A stretch of DNA of 12,764 bases, from NCBI GenBank assembly GCA_005809115.1, contig SYLK01000484.1, forward strand, positions 1-12,764, read 5' to 3'. Below the pieces are notes generated by a model. The model did not search any database and was not told the DNA's origin. It saw only the letters and a list, made by a program, of their open reading frames with translations. Below are positions 7,283 through 12,764 of this stretch, in pieces; position 1 is the stretch's first letter; each line of letters begins with the position of its first letter. Origin of the DNA: Planctomyces sp. (GTDB lineage Bacteria; Planctomycetota; Planctomycetia; Planctomycetales; Planctomycetaceae). A program made the translations under genes and the position numbers.

Positions 7283-10253
7283 GCGTCTGTCTTCCCTGGA
7301 CGAGAATCAGTTCCGTGTCTGCCGCCACATCCCGGAATGTCTGGGGGATACCCGATGGCCAGGTGACGGTCAATTCATTGATGCGGTCGTCGCTGCCCAG
7401 GCCAAACACCAGTTGTCGCTGGTTACTGGCCTGGTAACCGTCCCCGGCCGTGAGCTGCCGGACGGTCTGGATGTTGCCGCGGGTGACTCGCACAGAGGTC
7501 CCGATGGCATCCCGGCTGCAGCTGACGCCGCGCAGCTGCAGGGACAGATGATGGCCGGCGCCTGCCGTCACGTTCGTCAGCAGAGCAGCGGGAGCATCGA
7601 GATGTGTCACGACGAAATCCTCACGTCCGTCACGGTTCCAGTCGAGCTTTGCCAGTCCACGGCCCAGCGCCTCCTGCTCAAACCATGGCCCGGGACAATC
7701 GCCCCGTGTTTCTTCGAACTGACCATCACCGAGATTGCGAAAGTACTGTGGCCGCATGCGCCACGGAATTCGATCGTCCCGCAAGTCATCCACATGCCCG
7801 TTGACGGTAATCAGATCGGGTTTCCCGTCCAGCTCGCCGTCCAGAAACTGTGTCCCGAAACCCAGCATCAGCAGACTGGGATCTCGCAGTCCGGTTTCGG
7901 CTGCGGCATCCCGGAAAAGTCCGCCCGGCTGCTGCAGATACAAGGTGTTTGACTCTTCGTAATAATTCGTCACGAACAGATCGAGCAGACCGTCCGCATT
8001 CGCATCGTCAGCCGCGATTCCCATGCAGGCCTGAGTGCGACCATCCCGATCGAAGGCCAGACCACTTACCACAGCGTCTTCCCGAAACACTGGCACCGCT
8101 TCCGCCGCGGGTGTCTCGTTGCGAAAATAGAAATTGGCATCCGTGTCGTTTGCGACGAAGACGCTCAGCCGGCCTGAGCCGCTGAAATCCGCCGCTGCAA
8201 TTCCCAGCCCCCGGCCACCTGTGACTGCCAGTCCGCTGCCATCCGACGCCTCCACGAATCGGCCATCACCCAGATTCAGGAAGAAATCATCAGCGGCAGC
8301 CTGGAAATCATGAGGAGTGCAGCTCGCCGGCCTGCCACTGCGCGAGCGGCAGATCCGTGCAAACACATCATCACCTGCCAGATAGTTCACGGCATACAGA
8401 TCCGGCAGAGCGTCACCATTGAGGTCCGCCATGAGACAACTCGTGGTCCAGCTTCCTCCTCCGGTGCCGGATTCCGCAGTGACATCCGAAAATGTCCCGT
8501 CGCCATTGTTGTGAAACAGTCGATTGGCGTTCAGATTCGCCACGTACAAATCCGGATACCCGTCGCCATTGTAGTCCCCGGCGGTCACCCCCTGACTGTA
8601 GCGGTCCTCGATCACCGCGGCCAGTTCAGTGATATCCTGAAACCGCCCGGTACCGACGTTGCGAAACAGCCGATCGGTCCGGGACGCTGTCTGCGCATCG
8701 ACTGGCCAGTCTGTTCCCTGCGTCAGATACACATCCGGCCAGCCATCGCCGTCGAAATCGAGGACGGCAGCACCTCCCCCGGTGAACTCGAACGGGCGCG
8801 GCCCGGGAGTTGCCGGGTCTGCGCCATTCCGATAAGAGAACACGATCCCGGTCGCTGCCGCTTCATCAGAGAAACGGACGGTCAGATCTGTCGTTCGGGC
8901 AGTATTCTGAACGGCCAGAACCGGATTCCGTTCGCGTCCCGACAGCCGTGGCAGTGGAAAGTCAGAAAAGTCCGCGGAGATCGCCGGGTCTGCAGCAGAA
9001 ATGGTTCTCGGCAGGTCGGGCGTCAGCTGCGGATTCAGCCGCTCGATTGCCTGCTGAGCCCATTCCAGACGGGGATTTCGGGTGAGTGCCAGCCGCGTCC
9101 AGCCGGCAGCCTCCCAGAGCAGCCCGGCAGCTTCACACACAGCTGCCGCATCTCTGGCGGTCGTTTCGGGCAGCGTCGATCGCTGCCGTTTCAGCACCTG
9201 CAGCATCTCCTGCAACAGGACCGCACGCTGCGTGAGGAACCTCGATCGTTCTGTTTCCCCGAGCGTATGCAGCAGCTGGGCTGCCTGGTAACATGCGCGC
9301 TGATGGCACGAGTCGCGTCTGAGCGATTCCCAGTAACACCTGACAGCCGCCTGCCGGTCTCCCTGCGCCAGCGCGGCATCTCCGCGAAGCGCCCACAGCT
9401 CCGGGTGCGCTTCTGCTGCTGCGGGAAGACGGGCCGAAAACTCCAGAAAATCCGCAGTTCGCCCTGTTTCCATCAGCAGGCTGCAAAGTCTCACGTACGC
9501 TTCGACCAGGTCCGGCGCTGCGGCGATGGCATTCCGCAGCCGCTGTTCTGCCCTCTGCATCTGTCGCCCCCCATGGTCGACCACCGCGGCCCCCAGCTGT
9601 GCCAGTGGATCATCCGGATGATCAGTCGCGATCCGGATGATGACATCGCCGTTTTCTCGGGCGGTATCACGCAGTCCCAGCAGCAGCAGATCCGTCGGAG
9701 TCGCTGCACCCAGCTGCAGCAGCCGCATCCGAACCGCAGTGGCTTCCCATGTTCGGCCGCACAGTCCCAGCAGCCAGGCCAGATGCTGCTGAGACGGGAT
9801 GTGCCGAGGATTCTGCGCCAACGCTTGCCGCAACTGGTGCTCGGCATCCGTGAGTCGCTCAAGCCCGTTCAGCAGAATGTCTCCGGTCAGACAGCGAGCC
9901 TCAACGGCGGTCGGGCTGCCATCGTCCGGAATCCGATTCAGCCATGCAACCGCGTCCGTGTACCGCCGCAGCCGGAGCGCAGCTTCACCGGCAATCAGCA
10001 GTGCGCTGCCACCGCAGTGCACATCGTCTGAGATGCCGGACGCGATTCGCTCGGCCTCCGCGTGATTCCCGCGCGCAGCGGCCGCCTGCGCCCGGGTCAG
10101 CATCTGACGGGGCGAACGTCCGGACAGAAAATAGCGCGCGGTCAGCGCAATACAGACAGAGAGCCCAAACGCCGCCAGAAGCAGAGCACAGCTTTGCCCG
10201 CGAAGTCGTGAACGCTCAGGGATGGTCCCCGATGGAACGGACGGCAGCGTCAA
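7263..10253 (-). CDS. Membrane-anchored TPR + FG-GAP propeller + ASPIC/UnbV protein
   Basis: This 996-residue protein has one N-terminal transmembrane or signal-anchor segment (about 21-43), then helical TPR-like repeats (about 50-420; for example AEAERIASGISDD and AEHQLRQALAQNP). Seven FG-GAP/VCBS blades follow (about 490-880): DFDGDGWPD, DYNGDGYPD, DLNGDALPD, DFSGSGRLS, DANADGLLD, GELDGKPD and DWNRDGRED. An ASPIC/UnbV domain ends it (about 905-970, with DGYQASNQRQLVFGLG and VTWPSG). The D-x-D/N-x-D-G loops are likely calcium sites. This architecture is common in planctomycetes and related to CRTAC1; its job is not established, and an outward-facing adhesion or scaffold role is inference. 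The TTG start at 10253 is 3 bases after the preceding stop, with AGGAAG 6 bases upstream. Confidence 0.9.
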   Translation of the reverse strand: MTLPSVPSGTIPERSRLRGQSCALLLAAFGLSVCIALTARYFLSGRSPRQMLTRAQAAAARGNHAEAERIASGISDDVHCGGSALLIAGEAALRLRRYTDAVAWLNRIPDDGSPTAVEARCLTGDILLNGLERLTDAEHQLRQALAQNPRHIPSQQHLAWLLGLCGRTWEATAVRMRLLQLGAATPTDLLLLGLRDTARENGDVIIRIATDHPDDPLAQLGAAVVDHGGRQMQRAEQRLRNAIAAAPDLVEAYVRLCSLLMETGRTADFLEFSARLPAAAEAHPELWALRGDAALAQGDRQAAVRCYWESLRRDSCHQRACYQAAQLLHTLGETERSRFLTQRAVLLQEMLQVLKRQRSTLPETTARDAAAVCEAAGLLWEAAGWTRLALTRNPRLEWAQQAIERLNPQLTPDLPRTISAADPAISADFSDFPLPRLSGRERNPVLAVQNTARTTDLTVRFSDEAAATGIVFSYRNGADPATPGPRPFEFTGGGAAVLDFDGDGWPDVYLTQGTDWPVDAQTASRTDRLFRNVGTGRFQDITELAAVIEDRYSQGVTAGDYNGDGYPDLYVANLNANRLFHNNGDGTFSDVTAESGTGGGSWTTSCLMADLNGDALPDLYAVNYLAGDDVFARICRSRSGRPASCTPHDFQAAADDFFLNLGDGRFVEASDGSGLAVTGGRGLGIAAADFSGSGRLSVFVANDTDANFYFRNETPAAEAVPVFREDAVVSGLAFDRDGRTQACMGIAADDANADGLLDLFVTNYYEESNTLYLQQPGGLFRDAAAETGLRDPSLLMLGFGTQFLDGELDGKPDLITVNGHVDDLRDDRIPWRMRPQYFRNLGDGQFEETRGDCPGPWFEQEALGRGLAKLDWNRDGREDFVVTHLDAPAALLTNVTAGAGHHLSLQLRGVSCSRDAIGTSVRVTRGNIQTVRQLTAGDGYQASNQRQLVFGLGSDDRINELTVTWPSGIPQTFRDVAADTELILVQGRQTLVAVPR
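7291..7296 (-). promoter_or_regulatory. Ribosome binding site supporting the TTG start of the fusion gene
   Basis: Read on the minus strand this is GGGAAG, 8 bases before the TTG at 7282 and inside the coding sequence of the upstream gene. No ATG or GTG lies close enough to replace the TTG without removing the first strand of the transferase domain. Confidence 0.5.
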
Positions 10254-10256
10254 GTC

Positions 10257-10700
10257 TCACTTCCTGCCTCCGGCAGCAGCCTGCATGTCGAAATCCAGCG
10301 AATTCTCACCCGGGTTGACCTGTGCGGTCAGTCCGGATGTCAGGTCCGATCGATATTTTACGGGATGCTGCGGGAAATTGGCCTGGCCCGCCTTCTTCGT
10401 CGTCCCGGGCATCCCGGGGTGTGGCAGCGCGGGCGGCGAAATGACAACTTTATAGTCACCCACGACAACGTCCTTCATGGCATACTCGCCCGTCGCGCCA
10501 ATGTCGGCGGTACCCACCTTTCCGTCCTCTGAGATAAAGCTGATGGATCCGGAGGTGACGGCCTGTCCGTCAAGTGTCACCTTGCCGGATGCATTGCCGC
10601 TGATCTCTGTTTCGCCGCCACAGCCACAAACGGCCTGAGCGAGGATCAGCACGGCCAGCCGCAGCCGGACGCCCGAAATCGAGTGAGGATCGAAAAGCAT
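10257..10700 (-). CDS. Small lipoprotein with carboxypeptidase-regulatory-like beta domain
   Basis: The 147-residue product has a hydrophobic leader (about 13-24) ending in cysteines at 25 and 27 (AVCGCGGE), so it is probably a lipoprotein; the VCGC tetrad fits a lipobox better than QAVC, though neither is textbook. The rest resembles the transthyretin/carboxypeptidase-regulatory-like beta-sandwich proteins of planctomycetes: SGKVTLDGQAVTSGSISF (38-55), GEYAMKDVVVGDYKVVISPP in the middle, and a C-terminal PGENSLDFDM. Small proteins of this kind very often follow DUF1559 genes. The ATG at 10700 is 30 bases past the DUF1559 stop; its Shine-Dalgarno is not clear. It ends 3 bases before the TTG of the next gene. 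Function is unknown; an envelope role is inferred from the leader and neighbours. Confidence 0.85.
   Translation of the reverse strand: MLFDPHSISGVRLRLAVLILAQAVCGCGGETEISGNASGKVTLDGQAVTSGSISFISEDGKVGTADIGATGEYAMKDVVVGDYKVVISPPALPHPGMPGTTKKAGQANFPQHPVKYRSDLTSGLTAQVNPGENSLDFDMQAAAGGRK
10260..10265 (-). promoter_or_regulatory. Ribosome binding site supporting the TTG start of the UnbV gene
   Basis: Read on the minus strand this is AGGAAG, within the last codons of the lipoprotein gene and 6 bases before the TTG at 10253. The spacing supports TTG as a real start and implies coupled translation of the two genes. Confidence 0.6.
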
Positions 10701-10730
10701 GGGTAGCGCCTGCCGCCTGTTTACCAGGGA

Positions 10731-11801
10731 TCAGAATTCACCAATCACCCGACCGTCATCCGCCACACACAGACTGGTCAGAGTGAGGAAATCGATGTTG
10801 TCGGAAATGAACCGGACGGAACCGTCACCCAGCAGCACATTGATGCCGCCAACATGGAACGAATTCAGGATGGTGTTGGGTTCATACGGAGCACCGGAAC
10901 CGGGACCGGGGACTTTGGTGTTCGGTGGATACCGGACGGCTGTAATTCCTGTCGACCAGACGTCGCCGAAGTCACCGCCTGGCCAGGGAGGAGCCACGTC
11001 CTGAAGCGTGTTGTCGCTTCGCGCAAGACCAGTGTAGCCGGACCAGCCGCCATAGTAATTCGTGCGCAGGTCCCGATTGTTCACCAGCCCGGACTGTTCG
11101 CCCACCATCATCGTATTGGATGTTCCATCAATGGCGTTGGCAATGCTCTTAATGCGGGAGGGGCACAGCAGACCGGTAGCCGCATACTGGCCGCCGTTGT
11201 ACCCGGACCCGAAGATTCCTGTGCGACCTGCGGGATCCGGAAACGCGCCCATGATGCCGACATAGTCCCACAGCTGGGGATTTCCGCCGGCCGGAGCCTG
11301 CAGAGTACCGGTTGCACCGACCTGAGGTGCGGTACTCGAGGGACAATTCCCCAGCGGAACCTTGAACCCCTGCAGCACGACATTCGTATTGGACGTCGGT
11401 CGTGTTACCGTGGGAAATCCGGTGTACGGCGTGTGGAATGTGCTGCCATCGCCGAAACCCAGCCGGTTGTAAACTGCCGCCTGCTCGATGTATGGCAGAA
11501 TCACTACACGCCAGCTGGGACCGATGATGCTGTAGTTCCTGCTGTAGGGAAACGGATTCAGTTCCCCGCCCTTCATCCCGCCGATGGGGAACTTGTTGTA
11601 CGCGTCGTGATAATTGTGAAATGCCAGGCCCAGCTGCTTCAGGTGATTCTTGCACTGCGTGCGGCGGGCGGCCTCACGCGCCTGCTGCACTGCCGGAAGC
11701 AGCAGAGCAATCAGAATGGCGATAATGGCGATGACCACCAGGAGTTCAATCAGCGTGAACCCGCGCAGGCCCCGGCCGGGGCGATGACAGCGACCTTCCA
11801 T
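10731..11801 (-). CDS. DUF1559 prepilin-type N-methylation protein
   Basis: The 356-residue product opens with a class III (type IV pilin/pseudopilin) leader: RGLRG then FTLIELLVVIAIIAIL, with processing expected between G14 and F15 and the conserved Glu at 19 (position 5 of the mature form). It continues with the DUF1559 signature AVQQAREAARRTQCKNHLKQ and ends with GDGSVRFIS and VIGEF. DUF1559 proteins are a hallmark of planctomycetes, often in dozens of copies; they are thought to be pseudopilin-like surface or secretion proteins, without a proven role. Length is typical. The start at 11801 is chosen for the strong GAGGAGG 5 bases upstream; the frame stays open 44 codons further, but that extension looks non-coding. 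It is the first gene of the minus-strand unit. Confidence 0.95.
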   Translation of the reverse strand: MEGRCHRPGRGLRGFTLIELLVVIAIIAILIALLLPAVQQAREAARRTQCKNHLKQLGLAFHNYHDAYNKFPIGGMKGGELNPFPYSRNYSIIGPSWRVVILPYIEQAAVYNRLGFGDGSTFHTPYTGFPTVTRPTSNTNVVLQGFKVPLGNCPSSTAPQVGATGTLQAPAGGNPQLWDYVGIMGAFPDPAGRTGIFGSGYNGGQYAATGLLCPSRIKSIANAIDGTSNTMMVGEQSGLVNNRDLRTNYYGGWSGYTGLARSDNTLQDVAPPWPGGDFGDVWSTGITAVRYPPNTKVPGPGSGAPYEPNTILNSFHVGGINVLLGDGSVRFISDNIDFLTLTSLCVADDGRVIGEF

Positions 11802-11806
11802 TCGAA

Positions 11807-11813
11807 CCTCCTC
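11807..11813 (-). promoter_or_regulatory. Strong ribosome binding site that sets the DUF1559 start
   Basis: On the minus strand this reads GAGGAGG with a 5-base gap to the ATG at 11801. It decides against the upstream in-frame start at 11933. Confidence 0.85.
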
Positions 11814-12181
11814 GAAAACAGACAGCGAATCGGCGGGGTCATCTCTGCCGCCAGCCAGCACCGTCACCCGCGAAAAGCCTGCACGCGGGTTGACGCGTGG
11901 GAGCAGCCGCAACAGAAACGACAGACGGTACATCGGTCAACACGGTTCCCCCGTCGGAAACAGAGGCATCGCACGCAGTCAGTGTGGCAGACGCGCAACG
12001 CTCGAAAGTACGGACGGTGGGAATTCTACACCGCTCATCAGCTTGTCTGCAACCCAGGTCCCGCCAGCAGTTGCAACAGGACGCGGGGCGTAAGACACTG
12101 CACGAAACAGTCAACTGCTTCTGTGAGGACAAGCATCAGGCTGACGGCGTGGCGGCTGACCAGCGGGAAAAGGGCGGAGCG
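11814..12181. other. Divergent gap between DUF1559 and sulfatase-like genes
   Basis: About 370 bases lie between the two divergent starts and should hold both promoters. I see no convincing -35/-10 pair on either strand: a minus-strand TTGACC (11940-11935) has no good -10 partner. A perfect 6-bp hairpin, CACGCG (11882-11887) with CGCGTG (11894-11899) around a 6-base loop, lies in the DUF1559 leader side. Open frames crossing the gap show no recognisable protein. For the sulfatase gene, AGGG (12171-12174) and GGAG (12176-12179) precede the ATG. Confidence 0.5.
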
Positions 12182-12670
12182 ATGAGCAGGAAAGTACTGC
12201 TGACACTGGCAACAGTTCTGCTGCTGGCCGGGTTTCTGCTGTGGATCCGACAGGGATCACGCCCCCACGTTCTGCTGATCACGCTCGATACGACGCGGGC
12301 CGATCGGATCGGGTGCTATGGCTATCAGTGAAGTCGCACGCCGGTTCTCGACGCCCTGGCAGGGGCCGGAGTCCTGTGCGAACGCGCCTGCACCGTTGCC
12401 CCGCTGACCCTGCCGGCCCATGCAAGTCTGCTGACCGGGTTGTATCCGGCCGAGACCGGGGTTCGTCGCAACGGCCGTGAAAGGCTCAGCGTCGACATCC
12501 CCGCTCTGGCGGAAATACTCGCGGACCAGGGATACGACACCGGCGCATTCGTCGCCTCGTTCGTACTCGACAGCAAGTTCGGACTCGATCGCGGTTTCGA
12601 TGTTTATGACGACGATCTGGACGACATTCACGCTGTCGTCGCCAGACGCCACCGCGCAGTCGCACAGTGA
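12182..12670 (+). pseudogene. Sulfatase-like (alkaline phosphatase superfamily) gene, broken and truncated
   Basis: The frame starts at ATG 12182 with a signal anchor (residues 5-21), then VLLITLDTTRADRIGCYGYQ, the family's N-terminal metal-binding segment (D36). A TGA at 12329-12331 interrupts it as codon 50; the same frame then continues with SRTPVLDALAGAG, TLPAHASLLTG, DIPALAEILADQGYDTGAF and LDRGFDVYDDDL, all expected of the family. So the gene is intact apart from one stop, which a single C-to-T change from CGA (Arg) would create. Around 12641 the frame enters a 124-base segment copied from elsewhere in the window and ends at 12668-12670. The nucleophile motif reads T-L-P-A-H, with Thr where classical sulfatases have Cys or Ser, so a formylglycine-dependent sulfatase is unlikely. 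Whether it is a true pseudogene or a sequence error at a contig end is open. Confidence 0.8.
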
Positions 12671-12764
12671 CTGCTGTACTGAAACCAGCGCGGTCACCAG
12701 AGCATACGGGAACCGCCAGCGCTGGTCAACGTCCGTACCACTTCGCCAGCCGGGCGGGGGAAAC
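12641..12764 (+). repeat. 124-base exact repeat, copy at the right edge
   Basis: Identical to 5866-5989, same orientation, and running to the final base, so its true right end is unknown. On the minus strand it carries the last 12 codons and stop of the glycosyltransferase fusion gene. The match starts sharply at GCCAG; the bases just before it differ (CGTC here, CGTT there). It cuts into the sulfatase-like frame, making this the likely secondary or artefactual copy. Confidence 0.95.

Noticed and set aside
8310..10031. 573-codon plus-strand open frame inside the UnbV gene
   Set aside because: Rich in Arg, Gln, Ser and Cys with no domain; the minus strand has unmistakable FG-GAP and TPR repeats over the same bases.
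11890..11940. TTGACG and TTGACC boxes as promoters in the DUF1559-sulfatase gap
   Set aside because: No -10-like hexamer at 16-18 bases on either strand.
10854..12185. 443-codon plus-strand open frame across the DUF1559 gene
   Set aside because: Runs antisense to a textbook pseudopilin-type gene and through a gap; no protein signature.
12329..12331. Selenocysteine at the TGA of the sulfatase-like gene
   Set aside because: The position is a variable, non-catalytic site in the family where Cys is not expected, and a simple C-to-T change explains it; no convincing insertion element was recognised downstream.

Overview
The window looks like chromosome of a planctomycete (phylum Planctomycetota), GC-rich at roughly 60% by eye. 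The pointers are a DUF1501 protein with a twin-arginine leader, a DUF1559 prepilin-like protein followed by a small lipoprotein with a repeat-type beta domain, a large TPR/FG-GAP/UnbV protein, and a run of secreted beta-propeller proteins. This mix is typical of planctomycetes and unusual elsewhere. No tRNA, rRNA, CRISPR array, transposase or phage gene was seen.

Layout. (1) 1-588, minus: the N-terminal 196 codons of cmoA (carboxy-SAM synthase, tRNA wobble-uridine modification), cut by the left edge. (2) 846-4828, plus: a three-gene cluster of exported proteins, DUF1501, then a sialidase-like propeller, then an NHL-repeat propeller, with gaps of 67 and 21 bases. (3) 4842-5807, minus: a secreted PQQ-like propeller protein that converges on the NHL gene across a 13-base gap containing a perfect hairpin. 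(4) 11801 down to 5951, minus: a tightly packed four-gene unit, DUF1559 pseudopilin-like protein, lipoprotein, TPR + FG-GAP + UnbV membrane protein, and a two-domain glycosyltransferase fusion. The last two genes use TTG starts placed 3 bases after, or overlapping, the stop of the gene before, so translational coupling is likely. (5) 12182-12670, plus: the start of a sulfatase-like gene, broken by an in-frame TGA and then running into a foreign segment.

The most unusual observation is that the last 124 bases (12641-12764) are identical to 5866-5989, which is the 3' end of the glycosyltransferase fusion plus its downstream spacer. The sulfatase reading frame dies just after entering this copy. 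This is either an assembly chimera at a contig end or a real partial duplication that truncated the sulfatase gene.

Functionally the window is mostly cell-envelope and exported material. Four of the neighbouring genes encode predicted beta-propellers of four different sequence families (BNR/sialidase-like, NHL, PQQ-like, FG-GAP). The fusion protein belongs to families named in public databases for association with arsenosugar biosynthesis, but no other gene of that pathway is in view. I do not see a clear new defence or mobile system here.
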